From the NCBI RefSeq assembly GCF_003351105.1, contig NZ_NKRG01000001.1, forward strand, positions 310,001 through 374,000: DNA of 64,000 nt, written 5' to 3'. The notes below the pieces were generated by a model that worked only from the letters and a program-made list of their open reading frames with translations, made no database searches and had not been told where the DNA came from. Position 1 is the first letter of the stretch. Each line of letters begins with the position of its first letter. A program made the translations under genes and the position numbers. Positions 26,177 to 35,608 of this stretch are shown here, piece by piece. This DNA is from Thermosipho africanus Ob7. Lineage in GTDB: Bacteria; Thermotogota; Thermotogae; Thermotogales; Fervidobacteriaceae.

Positions 26177-27136
26177 TTAGGAAACTTTTTCATATGGAAC
26201 ACCATCAGCTTTTGGAGCACGAGATTTACCAACAAATCCTGCGACAACTATAATGGTAAGGATGAATGGGATCATGTCAAATAATGGTTTAACAGTTGCT
26301 GAAACGTGAATTAGAGAGCTGCTTTGCATTTGGTTTGCAAATGCACTTGATGCGCCAAATAATAAACTCGCAAGCATTGCTCCTACAGGATTGTATTTAC
26401 CTAAAATCATTGCTGCAAGTGCTATAAATCCTCTACCGCCAGTCATTAATTCTCTAAAATGACCAACTTCACCAATACTTAAGTAAGCGCCTGCAAGACC
26501 AGCCCAAACTCCACTCATTAGTACACCGAAATATCTTATTCCAAAAACATTTATTCCCAAGGTATCAGCTGCTTCTGGGTTTTCACCTACTGCCCTCATT
26601 CTAAGTCCAAGTTTAGTCTTATAGATTAGCCACCAGGAAAATGCAACTGCCGCAAATGCCATATATACGAAAGGACTTAATTCACCAAATATTTTTCCAA
26701 AAAATGGTACATTAGATAATCCGGGAATTTTTAATTCTTCTACTTTTCCAACAAAGTCGGTTTGACCAGGTTTTCCAAAAATTGGTTCCATCAAAAAACC
26801 AGTAACACCTTGAGCTATTAATATTAAAGCAGTACCTAAAACAACTTGGTTACCTGCCCACTTAATACTACCCCATGCATGAATCCATGAAAATGCAAGA
26901 CCAGAGATTACAGCCATTAAAACCCCAATCCAAACATTCCCAGATAGATATGTAAACACGACGGAAGTAAATGCACTCATAAGCATAATACCTTCTAGGG
27001 CAATATTTACAACACCGGTAATTTCACTATATACTCCACCAAGTGAGGCAAAAATTAAAGGAGTAGCAGCTGTTAATGTAATTTTATAAAAAAGCGGGTT
27101 TATAAAAACAAGGAAAATTGCTTCTAAGACTCTCAT
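26177..27136 (-). CDS. ABC importer permease, purine-nucleoside (BMP) type, second permease
   Basis: A 319-residue membrane protein of the branched-chain/ribose permease superfamily, close to YufQ/NupQ. Hydrophobic helices fill most of the length. Conserved stretches are ANQMQ near 270, GGRGFIALAAMILGKYNP and LRMRAVGENPEAADTLGI. It overlaps the first permease by 4 bases and is the last gene of the operon. With BMP-type binding proteins the cargo is usually a purine nucleoside. Confidence 0.88.
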   Translation of the reverse strand: MRVLEAIFLVFINPLFYKITLTAATPLIFASLGGVYSEITGVVNIALEGIMLMSAFTSVVFTYLSGNVWIGVLMAVISGLAFSWIHAWGSIKWAGNQVVLGTALILIAQGVTGFLMEPIFGKPGQTDFVGKVEELKIPGLSNVPFFGKIFGELSPFVYMAFAAVAFSWWLIYKTKLGLRMRAVGENPEAADTLGINVFGIRYFGVLMSGVWAGLAGAYLSIGEVGHFRELMTGGRGFIALAAMILGKYNPVGAMLASLLFGASSAFANQMQSSSLIHVSATVKPLFDMIPFILTIIVVAGFVGKSRAPKADGVPYEKVS

Positions 27137-28167
27137 TTTGTCACCTTCTTTCTTATCATAATAGTACGAACAATTCTATCGGCTGCGACAAGAAAGATAA
27201 CAATACCTTGAATTATCATAACCATATGTTTTGGAACCCCAACAAATTGCATTTCGTTACTTCCTGTCCTAAGAGCTCCAATAAGTAAGGCAGCAAATAT
27301 AATTCCAATTGGATTATTTTGTCCAATTAATGCAATACTTATACCATCAAAACCTTTTCCTCCAGAAAGCTCTCCTAAGAATCTGTGATGAACTCCCATT
27401 AATTCAGTTGCTCCAGCAAGACCAGCAAGTGCACCACTAATTGCCATGGCAAGGATAATATTTTTAGATACTGAGATTCCACCGTATTCAGCAGCATAAG
27501 GATTAAAACCAACTGCCTTAATTTCATATCCAGTTGTTGATTTATTTAGTAAAATATACATAAAAATTGCTGCAACAACTGCAATTATAATACCTGCACT
27601 AACTTCAATGGCTCCTACCTTCATCAATATTGGAAGTTGTGCGGAATTAGCAATCTCAGGACTTTTTGGTGTACCTGATCCAACCTTTAGTGGACCTGTT
27701 ACCATGTAAGATGCAAAGTAAGTTGCAATCCAATTGAGCATTATTGTCGTAACAACTTCATGAGCACCGGTCTTTGCCTTTAAAAATCCAGCAATTGCAG
27801 CATAGCCAGCACCAACTGCCATGGCTATTAAAATAGTTAATGGAATAGCTATAATCGGTGGCAAAAATCCAAAGTTTCCAGCAAAAGCTGCAGCAATCAA
27901 TGCTCCCATTACCATTTGACCTTCTGCACCGATATTAAAGACCCCTGCTCGAAATCCAAATCCAACAGCAAGACCAGTTAATATTAATGGAGTTGTTTTT
28001 ATTATTGTATCAGCAATTGCTTGTTTTGAACCGAAAGATCCTCTAATCAATGCTGAATAAGCAGTGAGTGGATTTTTACCAATCAATAATATAATAATTG
28101 TTGAAATAGCAAGTGCTATTAGTACAGAAATAATAGGTATGAGTATTGCAGAGAATCTTTTATTCAT
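27133..28167 (-). CDS. ABC importer permease, purine-nucleoside (BMP) type, first permease
   Basis: A 344-residue polytopic membrane protein resembling YufP/NupP. It has GVFNIGAEGQMVMGAL near 75, MLNWIATYFASYMV near 145 and GGKGFDGISIALIGQNNPIG near 270, the coupling region toward the ATPase. The stop overlaps the second permease (ATGA-type) and the start is one base after the ATPase stop, so the importer subunits are translationally linked. Confidence 0.88.
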   Translation of the reverse strand: MNKRFSAILIPIISVLIALAISTIIILLIGKNPLTAYSALIRGSFGSKQAIADTIIKTTPLILTGLAVGFGFRAGVFNIGAEGQMVMGALIAAAFAGNFGFLPPIIAIPLTILIAMAVGAGYAAIAGFLKAKTGAHEVVTTIMLNWIATYFASYMVTGPLKVGSGTPKSPEIANSAQLPILMKVGAIEVSAGIIIAVVAAIFMYILLNKSTTGYEIKAVGFNPYAAEYGGISVSKNIILAMAISGALAGLAGATELMGVHHRFLGELSGGKGFDGISIALIGQNNPIGIIFAALLIGALRTGSNEMQFVGVPKHMVMIIQGIVIFLVAADRIVRTIMIRKKVTK

Positions 28168-28168
28168 C

Positions 28169-29692
28169 TTATCCCCTCCGTGCCTCTACAAGTCTTTGAC
28201 CAGTCATCATCAATCCTACTTCTTCAACTGTAGTTTCTTCAGGTTTTACTTCACCCATAATTTCTCCTTCATACATTACAATAATTCTGTCACTTAAAGA
28301 GAATATTTCTTCAAGTTCCATAGAAATTAAAAGAATTCCAACATCCATTTCTCTCATTTTTAATATTTGTTTATGAATAAATTCAATTGCCCCAACATCC
28401 AAACCACGAGTAGGTTGAGCAACTACTAGAAATTTTGGATTCATTCTAATTTCTCTTCCGACTACTAGTTTTTGTTGGTTACCACCTGAGAAATTTCCCC
28501 CAAGATGTTGAATTCTTCTTGGCCTTACATCAAATTCTTCCATTAGATTTTTTGTGTATTCAAATATTTCTTTATGATTTAAAAAAGTTCCATTGGAAAA
28601 TGGAGGTTTATAGTGTTGTCCAAGAATAACATTATAGTAAGCTTCAAATTCTTCAATAAGGCCATGTTTTAATCGATCTTCAGGAATATGAGCAAGTCCT
28701 AGTTCTCTAAGTTGCTTTGGTGTAAAGTGTGTTACATCTTTACCTTCAAAGTATATTTTCCCATCTTCAATTTTTCTTAATCCAGTTATTGCTTCTACAA
28801 GTTCAGTTTGACCATTGCCAGCAACACCTGCAATACCAACTATTTCACCTTTTCTTATATCAAAAGAAACTTTATTAACTGCTACTAGCCCTCTGTTATC
28901 TTTAACAACAAGATCTTTAATTTCAAAAACTTTTTCTTTAGGCTTATGTGGAGCTTTTTCAACTCTTAAAACAACATCTCTTCCAACCATATGTCTTGCA
29001 ATTTCCTTAGGATTAGTTTTTGAGGTTTCAAGCTCACCTGTAACTTTTCCAAGTCTCATAACAGTTATTCTGTCGCTTATTTCCATAACTTCATGCAATT
29101 TATGTGATATGAATAAAATAGTTTTTCCATCTGATTTAAGTTTTCTCATTATCACAAACAATTCTTCAACTTCTTGAGGAGTTAATACAGCAGTAGGTTC
29201 ATCCAAAATAATTATATTTGCACCTCTGTAGAGAGTTTTTAGAATTTCAACTCTTTGTTGCATACCAACTGGAATATCTTCTATTTTTGCATCAACATCT
29301 ACAAATAATCCATATTTTTCAGATAATTCTTTAACTTGTTTTCTGGCTTCTTTAATATCAAAATTTAAACCTTTTACAGGTTCACTACCAAGTACTATAT
29401 TTTCAGCAACAGTTAATGTATCAACTAACATAAAATGTTGGTGAACCATTCCTATTCCATTTTTTATAGCGTCTTTTGGTCCTTTAATTGTTACTTTTTT
29501 GCCATTGATCAAAATGTCACCCTCATCTGGATGGTACAGTCCATATAATTGATTCATCAAGGTTGATTTACCAGCACCGTTTTCTCCGACTATTGCGTGA
29601 ATTTCACCTTTTTTAATTCTTATAGTTACATGATCATTTGCCAAAACTCCAGGAAATTTTTTAACAATATTTACCATTTCTACGGCATACAC
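28169..29692 (-). CDS. ABC importer ATPase with two nucleotide-binding domains, nucleoside type
   Basis: A 507-residue tandem ATPase of the RbsA/YufO class. The first half has GENGAGKST, VGMQQRVEILK and IILDEPTAVLTP. The second half has GVAGNGQTE, a FSGGNQQKLVVGREI signature and VAQPTRGLD. As usual in this class, the second Walker A is degenerate (GNGQTE for GKST). A start after GGAGG is separated from the binding-protein gene by two hairpins. Confidence 0.93.
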   Translation of the reverse strand: MYAVEMVNIVKKFPGVLANDHVTIRIKKGEIHAIVGENGAGKSTLMNQLYGLYHPDEGDILINGKKVTIKGPKDAIKNGIGMVHQHFMLVDTLTVAENIVLGSEPVKGLNFDIKEARKQVKELSEKYGLFVDVDAKIEDIPVGMQQRVEILKTLYRGANIIILDEPTAVLTPQEVEELFVIMRKLKSDGKTILFISHKLHEVMEISDRITVMRLGKVTGELETSKTNPKEIARHMVGRDVVLRVEKAPHKPKEKVFEIKDLVVKDNRGLVAVNKVSFDIRKGEIVGIAGVAGNGQTELVEAITGLRKIEDGKIYFEGKDVTHFTPKQLRELGLAHIPEDRLKHGLIEEFEAYYNVILGQHYKPPFSNGTFLNHKEIFEYTKNLMEEFDVRPRRIQHLGGNFSGGNQQKLVVGREIRMNPKFLVVAQPTRGLDVGAIEFIHKQILKMREMDVGILLISMELEEIFSLSDRIIVMYEGEIMGEVKPEETTVEEVGLMMTGQRLVEARRG

Positions 29693-29713
29693 AATTTAAC
29701 TCCTCCTTTCAAC

Positions 29714-29780
29714 GCTTTGTCACTTAACTAAGGTTTTAAACCTTAGTAAAATGACAAAGCAATGGGGGCAGATGCCCCCA
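29714..29780 (-). other. two mRNA hairpins between the BMP gene and the ATPase gene
   Basis: Reading leftward, TGGGGGCA/TGCCCCCA (29763-29780) closes on a 2-base loop close to the BMP stop. A longer stem follows: GCTTTGTCA/TGACAAAGC (29752-29760 with 29714-29722), continued by ACTAAGGTTT/AAACCTTAGT (29727-29747). Neither is followed by a U run, so full termination is unlikely. Such structures commonly stabilise the 3' end of the abundant binding-protein mRNA. Confidence 0.75.
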
Positions 29781-29794
29781 AAATTTTTTATAAA

Positions 29795-30892
29795 TTAGAA
29801 TGGGAATACTATATTTGGTGTTCTAAAGGATTTTAAAGCTTCCTCGGTTTCTGGAACTGTAAGGATACCTTTTTTAATCAATGTAACAAGATATGCAAGT
29901 TCTGCAAGTGTTCTATTTTCAACAAGTCCTTTTGTATACTTCATTGGACTCATTCTTACACCGTTTTCAGCAAGACCAAGTTTGTGAATTCCAGGTGTCC
30001 AGTTTCCTTCATATGCCCATTTTACACCAAGATAAGATGCGGTGTCTACACCCTTCATTGCACTTGCAAGAACAACACCAGGAGCCATATAATCTTGATC
30101 AACATCTACACCCATTGCAAAGTATCCACCTTTTTCAAATGCGTATTCTAAAATAGATTTCAAATCGTCTTTTCCAACTAATGAAACCATTTTTTCCTTT
30201 GCTGCTTCAATAACACCATTTCCACAAGCACCACTTGCGTGGAATATTATATCTACACCTTCTGCAAATTGAGAAAGAGCAAGATCTTTACCTTTTTTTG
30301 GATCACTAAAATGATTTGTATATCCTTTAATTATTTGAACATTTGTACCATGAAGGTCGTTGAATACTTTAACTCCAACTTCAAAACCGTATCTGAATCT
30401 TTCAACTGGAGGAATTGGAATTCCACCAATAAATCCAACTTTATTAGCTCTTGTAGTTGCAGCTGCAATGTAACCTACAAGAAATGCAGATTCTTGTTCT
30501 TTAAATAGGAAACAAATTACGTTAGGTGGAACATCGCCAGAAGATGGAGCAATATCTATACCTGCAAAATAGACATCAGGAAATTGTTGTGCAACTTCAA
30601 ATAAAGCATCAGTCATCATAAATCCAACTGCGTATACGATTCCACCATCTGGTTCTTTTTGAATTTCTTGTGCGGCTTTTGTAAGGTTTGAAACATAGTC
30701 TGCTTGTTCATATGATTGAATTACTTGAGCATCAATTCCAAGTTCAGCAGCAGCTCTTTTAATACCAGCCCAAGTTCCATCGTTAAAAGATTTGTCACCA
30801 AGACCACCAGTATCAGTAACCATAATAGCTTTGAAAGAAAATGCACTTACTACAAATAATATCGACAAAATGAAAATAAGTAATTTTTTCAT
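29795..30892 (-). CDS. BMP-family substrate-binding protein, PnrA/TmpC-like
   Basis: 365 residues. A signal peptide (about 1-18, VVSAFSFKA) without a lipobox cysteine is followed by the BMP fold, with TDTGGLGDKSFNDGTW at the start. In the PnrA family this region contacts purine nucleosides. GKDLALSQFAEG and FHASGACGNGVIEAA lie near 210-235. The family feeds nucleosides to an RbsA/YufO-type importer, which is what follows. The missing lipid anchor differs from the spirochaete and Firmicute lipoproteins. Confidence 0.9.
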   Translation of the reverse strand: MKKLLIFILSILFVVSAFSFKAIMVTDTGGLGDKSFNDGTWAGIKRAAAELGIDAQVIQSYEQADYVSNLTKAAQEIQKEPDGGIVYAVGFMMTDALFEVAQQFPDVYFAGIDIAPSSGDVPPNVICFLFKEQESAFLVGYIAAATTRANKVGFIGGIPIPPVERFRYGFEVGVKVFNDLHGTNVQIIKGYTNHFSDPKKGKDLALSQFAEGVDIIFHASGACGNGVIEAAKEKMVSLVGKDDLKSILEYAFEKGGYFAMGVDVDQDYMAPGVVLASAMKGVDTASYLGVKWAYEGNWTPGIHKLGLAENGVRMSPMKYTKGLVENRTLAELAYLVTLIKKGILTVPETEEALKSFRTPNIVFPF

Positions 30893-30924
30893 AGAACTTC
30901 CCTCCCTTTTGAAAAGTGTATGTT

Positions 30925-32745
30925 TTAACCCTTTATGGGTTTAAAGCTTCTTATTAAAATTATTATAGATATGACAAGTAAAATTGGTATTACAATAATA
31001 TAATTAAATGTGATCAAAGGAACACCGGATTGAACAAAGAAAATTATAGGATTAATAAGCATTAATATAGATGATAATGTTGCAGCAATGTTCCATATAA
31101 TTGAGTTTTTACTTTTTAGTGATGTCAAGAAAAATCCAAGTGATAAAAATACGAATGTTAGAATCCCAAACTTAGTTCTGTAAAATTGAATTGGTATTTT
31201 TTCAAGATCTCTAGTATTTTTAATAGTTTCATTTACTTTTTTGACTGTTGGACTTATTTCTTCAAAATTTAAATCGTTTTGAATTTCTTTTAGGAATTCA
31301 TTTTCAAATGCATCAGAAGAAATTTTAGCAACTTTTTTCGTGAATTTCTCTAAATTATTTTCAGCTTTTTTGAATTGCTTTTCTCTTATTTTTTCTTCAA
31401 TTTGATAATTAGAAAACTCAGTAGTTAATGCTTTGAAATCATTGACTCTACCATCAAAATTTTTAACACTTTTATATTCAGGATCTTTTATTTTTTCTGT
31501 AAAATTATTTAAGTTTATTGAAAGTCTTTTAATTATGTCTTCAGTTTCTATAATACTTGAATTTGCAATTGTAGTTAATTCCCTTACTATATTTGAAAAT
31601 TTGGAATATTTATCTTTTAAAACATCGTTAATAAGTTCAGTAAAGTATGGAGAATTTTCAAATTCTTTAAGGTTTTTCATGTGAAAATCTTTGGTATAAT
31701 ATGTTGGAATTACAAATGATATTAATAATAGAGCAATCAATGAAATTTCAAGAAATTTTTTGTTTTTTATAAATATTATTAATGAAGCAAGTAAGGCAGA
31801 AAATGAAATTAATCCATATATTGTAGCATCAGAGTTAGATAAGATATCAAAGCCAATATATAGATACAAAATCTCAACAATTGAAATTATAAACATTACA
31901 AGATCCCACTTTTTTGACTTAATTGCAATCAGAATTAAAACAATATAGGCAACCCATCTTAGCCACCAGAAATTGTATGATTTTGGAAGAGTTTTTTCAA
32001 ACTCGTCTGAAAAGATATTTTTCAAGTTTGAGACACTTTTAATAACGTTTCTTTGTAATAGTCCACTATATCTGTTAATGTTAGGTACAATTCTTTCTGG
32101 ATTTTTAGAGATAATTTCTAAATAATTTACAAAATTCTTTTTTATTTCTTCATCTTTAAGGATAATTTTTATTTCATCAATAAACTCATGTTCTTTAAAT
32201 TTTGGAGTGTATTCAAATTCAAATGAATATTGAGGGGCATCTTCTATATCAGCATTACCATCTAAGTTAATTTTAGCGCCAAGATGTTTTGCTAAAAGAT
32301 CAGAAAGATAATTTCTTGCAGCAAAAATAACCTTTGATTGGTAGGAGTTAAAAAAACTGTTGAAATTAGGAGAGGATTTTATAAAACTTGCTTCGAATTT
32401 TTTTCTTTCAAGTGATGCTTCAAGGTATGAAAAAAATGCGGCTCGGGCAAGTTGTGTAGTATAATCATTCGATATGTTTTGTTTGTATATTACATTAAGA
32501 TAGTCACCAATTTTTTTTGAAACATCTGTTTTTTCAACACTTCCAACAAGTTCGATTTTGTAATATCTGTAAATTGGTAAAAAAGTGTTGATAGAATTTC
32601 TGGTATTTGATAAAAATTCATCATCATTAGATGTTTCAAAATTGTTGATATAGTATAAGAATAATTCCTTAGATTTTTCAAGATTGATTGGAAAAGTTAG
32701 TGATAAGATTAGTACTAAAAAAACAAAAATGTTTAACCGCTTCAT
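30925..32745 (-). CDS. large membrane protein of unknown function, first gene of the BMP operon
   Basis: 606 residues. A signal peptide (about 1-20) precedes a mostly helical extracytoplasmic domain (about 20-255). A cluster of about five transmembrane helices (about 262-350) follows, then a second soluble helical, coiled-coil-like region (about 360-515), then three more helices near the C-terminus (about 525-600). I recognise no domain. It ends 32 bases before the BMP gene with no obvious terminator between, so it is probably transcribed with the nucleoside importer. Confidence 0.7.
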   Translation of the reverse strand: MKRLNIFVFLVLILSLTFPINLEKSKELFLYYINNFETSNDDEFLSNTRNSINTFLPIYRYYKIELVGSVEKTDVSKKIGDYLNVIYKQNISNDYTTQLARAAFFSYLEASLERKKFEASFIKSSPNFNSFFNSYQSKVIFAARNYLSDLLAKHLGAKINLDGNADIEDAPQYSFEFEYTPKFKEHEFIDEIKIILKDEEIKKNFVNYLEIISKNPERIVPNINRYSGLLQRNVIKSVSNLKNIFSDEFEKTLPKSYNFWWLRWVAYIVLILIAIKSKKWDLVMFIISIVEILYLYIGFDILSNSDATIYGLISFSALLASLIIFIKNKKFLEISLIALLLISFVIPTYYTKDFHMKNLKEFENSPYFTELINDVLKDKYSKFSNIVRELTTIANSSIIETEDIIKRLSINLNNFTEKIKDPEYKSVKNFDGRVNDFKALTTEFSNYQIEEKIREKQFKKAENNLEKFTKKVAKISSDAFENEFLKEIQNDLNFEEISPTVKKVNETIKNTRDLEKIPIQFYRTKFGILTFVFLSLGFFLTSLKSKNSIIWNIAATLSSILMLINPIIFFVQSGVPLITFNYIIVIPILLVISIIILIRSFKPIKG

Positions 32746-32831
32746 TAAATCAGCACCTCCATTGGTTAATCTTTTAGCATTATCTACCAGGTATTTTATT
32801 CTAACATAAAAAAAAAATATCTACAATTTTA

Positions 32832-32862
32832 ATTATATCATGAAAAATGTAGAAAATTACAA
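32832..32862 (-). promoter_or_regulatory. candidate promoter for the 606-residue protein and BMP operon
   Basis: Read leftward, TTGTAA (32857-32862) and TATAAT (32832-32837) are 19 bases apart, and TGA before the -10 makes an extended -10. The leader to the ATG would be about 80 bases. The spacing is long, hence the moderate confidence. Confidence 0.45.
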
Positions 32863-32933
32863 TAAAATTAAAAATTTAGCGGTTATTTACTATAAATGAA
32901 AGGGAAGGAATTTATAGAGGACTAACTGCCGGA

Positions 32934-32965
32934 TAAAATCAAAGGCCGGGAAAATTCCGGCCTTT
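32934..32965 (-). terminator. intrinsic terminator after ferredoxin
   Basis: Read leftward, AAAGGCCGG pairs with CCGGCCTTT across a short loop (32941-32965), followed by GATTTT. It ends the dnaA-ferredoxin transcript. Confidence 0.85.
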
Positions 32966-32973
32966 AAAATCTA

Positions 32974-33171
<198 letters not shown>

Positions 33172-33197
33172 CTATTTGATAGGCTACCTTGATTATA

Positions 33198-34514
33198 TCA
33201 TATACTTTCGCCTTGTGCAAAGTTTTTTGTTGCTTTGTCTATCTGTTTTAGATAATTTTTTATTATTATATTTCCTTCTTTTATTAATTTTTCAACTTGG
33301 CTTATATTTTGTACAACTGACGAGTGTGACTTGTTAAAAACTTTTCCAACGTCTCGTGTTGAAAGGTTTAATTTTTTTGCTGCATAGTACATTCCAACTT
33401 TTCTAGCATATGAAATATTTTTGGTTCTTTTACTTGAAAGAATTTCTTCAGGTGAACATTCAAAGATATCACTTAAAATTTCAATAAGTTTTTCTTCTAA
33501 AGCTTTTGGCGGTTTGGATGGGTTTGTTAAAATACTTTGTGCTATAGATAAATTTAGAGAACCATATAGATTTTTGTAAGCAATTAATTTTAAAATTGCG
33601 CCATGAATTAATCTCGGATTATCATATATAGAGCTTATGTAATCTATAATTTCATCGTTTATTTCAACACCTTTAAGCTTACTAATTTTTTTTCCAATTT
33701 TAAATAAGTCTTCTTTAGTAGGATTTTCAATTTTAACTAACAATCCCATTTGAAATCTTGAGATCATTCTTGAATGAAAATCTTTTAATTCTTGAGGAGT
33801 TCTATCTGAACATATAATAATTTGTTTTCCGGCCTCATGTATTGCATTAAATGTATGAAAAAGTTCAACTTGTGCTGATTTTATACCGATCAAGAATTGA
33901 ATGTCGTCAATTATCAATATATCTGCTTTTTTTCTATATTTTTCTCTAAATTCTTCTGTAGTTCCATTTTTAATTGCGTAAAACATTTCATTCATAAAAT
34001 CTTCACTGGTTAGGTATGCAACTTTAAGATCAGGATCATTTTCCAAAAGATAATTTCCAAGAGCTTGAGCAAGATGTGTTTTTCCAAGTCCCACACCACT
34101 GTACAAAAATATAGGATTGTAATAACCTGGTTTTTTACTGGCTTCAAGAAAAACGTTATATGCAAATCTATTAAAGTTTCCCACTACAAAATTTTCGAAA
34201 GTATATTTCGGATTTAGTGGAGTTATAAGTAAAGGCCTTTTTCTAACTAAAGGACCTTTTTCTTCATTTTTTTGAGTAATATCAATTTCTTTATAAACTA
34301 TTTCAAAAGTAGCATCTTTTCCAAGAGATTCTTTAACTACTTTTGAAATAATTTTGCTGAATTTTTGCTCAAGTCGGTCTTTTATAAAAATATTACCGAC
34401 TTCAAAAACAACATGTTTATCTTCAATTTTTTTAACGTTAAAATCTAAGAACCAACTTTCCCAGTTTTGGCGGCTGATTTTTTCTTTTAGTGCTGAAAGT
34501 ATTTTATCTTTCAT
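33198..34514 (-). CDS. dnaA: chromosomal replication initiator DnaA
   Basis: 438 residues. Domain I is at about 1-80. The AAA+ core starts with YTFENFVVGNFNRFAYN near 105 and has Walker A GVGLGKTH and Walker B ILIIDDIQFL. The C-terminal helix-turn-helix domain has RDVGKVFNKSHSSV, the DnaA-box reader. ATG 34514 is chosen over an in-frame upstream GTG because the latter overlaps the GAGGTG ribosome site. A likely promoter lies at 34558-34587. Neither dnaN nor recF is adjacent. Confidence 0.97.
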   Translation of the reverse strand: MKDKILSALKEKISRQNWESWFLDFNVKKIEDKHVVFEVGNIFIKDRLEQKFSKIISKVVKESLGKDATFEIVYKEIDITQKNEEKGPLVRKRPLLITPLNPKYTFENFVVGNFNRFAYNVFLEASKKPGYYNPIFLYSGVGLGKTHLAQALGNYLLENDPDLKVAYLTSEDFMNEMFYAIKNGTTEEFREKYRKKADILIIDDIQFLIGIKSAQVELFHTFNAIHEAGKQIIICSDRTPQELKDFHSRMISRFQMGLLVKIENPTKEDLFKIGKKISKLKGVEINDEIIDYISSIYDNPRLIHGAILKLIAYKNLYGSLNLSIAQSILTNPSKPPKALEEKLIEILSDIFECSPEEILSSKRTKNISYARKVGMYYAAKKLNLSTRDVGKVFNKSHSSVVQNISQVEKLIKEGNIIIKNYLKQIDKATKNFAQGESI

Positions 34515-34788
34515 AGGAAACACCTCAGGAAAATATTTTTCTGGTGGGGCATCAAATATTATCTCACAGGTGTATGTAAAATTTCAAGGAATAAATGTGT
34601 CAATGTTCTAAATAATTTCCCAATAATTTGAAACAGGTATTCAAGTTTTCTATATTTTTAGATTAAATATGATGAGAATAAAGTATTTAAGGCAGTTTTT
34701 AAAATTCTTGATTTTGCAAAGAAATGCAAAGCTTAGGTTTTATAGGAACTTGAGTTAAAATATTTTTGTAACATAAAGGAGGGGGAGT
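34515..34788 (-). promoter_or_regulatory. dnaA upstream region with promoter; candidate replication origin
   Basis: 274 bases between divergent genes. Read leftward, TTGAAA (34582-34587) and GATAAT (34558-34563), 18 bases apart, fit a dnaA promoter. The region is AT-rich and marks the point where leftward genes (25-34.5 kb) give way to rightward genes (34.8-64 kb). No run of TTATCCACA-like or AAACCTACCACC-like boxes is visible; single partial matches such as AAACCTA (minus strand near 34740) are not persuasive. Origin status is an inference from position. Confidence 0.4.
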
Positions 34789-35604
34789 ATGAAAATATAT
34801 GTTTCTATTGATTTTGAGGGATTGGGTGGTGTTACTCAATGGTCCGATGTTGAATATGGCGTTAAATTCAAACAAAATTATTTGATGGAACAATTGAAGG
34901 CTTTTTTAAGGGCAACTGATGGGAATTATGTTTTATTAGTTGATTCGCATGCTATGGGAGATAATATATTGTGGGAAATTACAAAAGAATTTGAAAATGT
35001 GGAATTAATTTCTGGTGGACTAAGGAAAAATTATATGATGAGTGGTCTTGATGAATCATTTGATAGGGTAGTATTTTTTGGATATCATGCTGGTGTTGGA
35101 ACAAGATATGCGGTTATGGATCATTCTTATTCTTCCTCATCTATATATAATATATGGATAAATGGTCAAAAAATGAATGAGGCTCTCATCAATGCAGCTT
35201 ATGCTGGACTTTACAATGTTCCAGTTGCAATGATAGTTGGTGATGATAAACTAAAAGGGCAAGTTTTTGATGATGTTTTTTTTGTAGAAACTAAAGAATC
35301 TTTAGGAAGATTTTCAGCAAAGCATAAATCTATGAAGAAGGTTTTAAAAGAAATAGAAGAAACAACTAGGAGGATGTTACAAGTCCCAAGAGAAAAATTC
35401 AAGGTTTATAAATTTGACACACCAGTTGAGTTAGTTGTTGAATTTACTGACACTGCAAGAGCGGATTTGGTTGAGATGTTACCGCTTGTTGAGAGAGTTA
35501 ATGGAAGAAGTGTAAAGTTAGTTCATGAAGACTATCAAGTAATATTTGATGCAATTTTAAGTATGGCATTTATGTGTTCAGTTGTAAAATACATTGGGAG
35601 GTGA
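34789..35604 (+). CDS. dppA: M55-family zinc D-aminopeptidase, DppA-like
   Basis: 271 residues. The metal-site motifs are SIDFEGLGGVT (Asp and Glu ligands at about 8-10), VDSHAMGDN near 63, and GYHAGVGT near 105. This is the self-compartmentalising decameric DppA family, which releases N-terminal D-amino acids from peptides. AGGAGGGGGAG precedes the ATG. It lies 4 bases before the phosphotransacylase gene, so the pair is probably one transcript for peptide or amino-acid catabolism. Confidence 0.9.
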   Translation: MKIYVSIDFEGLGGVTQWSDVEYGVKFKQNYLMEQLKAFLRATDGNYVLLVDSHAMGDNILWEITKEFENVELISGGLRKNYMMSGLDESFDRVVFFGYHAGVGTRYAVMDHSYSSSSIYNIWINGQKMNEALINAAYAGLYNVPVAMIVGDDKLKGQVFDDVFFVETKESLGRFSAKHKSMKKVLKEIEETTRRMLQVPREKFKVYKFDTPVELVVEFTDTARADLVEMLPLVERVNGRSVKLVHEDYQVIFDAILSMAFMCSVVKYIGR

Positions 35605-35608
35605 GTGG

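Noticed and set aside
34517-34745. Scattered AGGT-containing words and partial AAACCTA as DnaA boxes
   Set aside because: They are neither evenly spaced nor close enough to a known consensus to call boxes.
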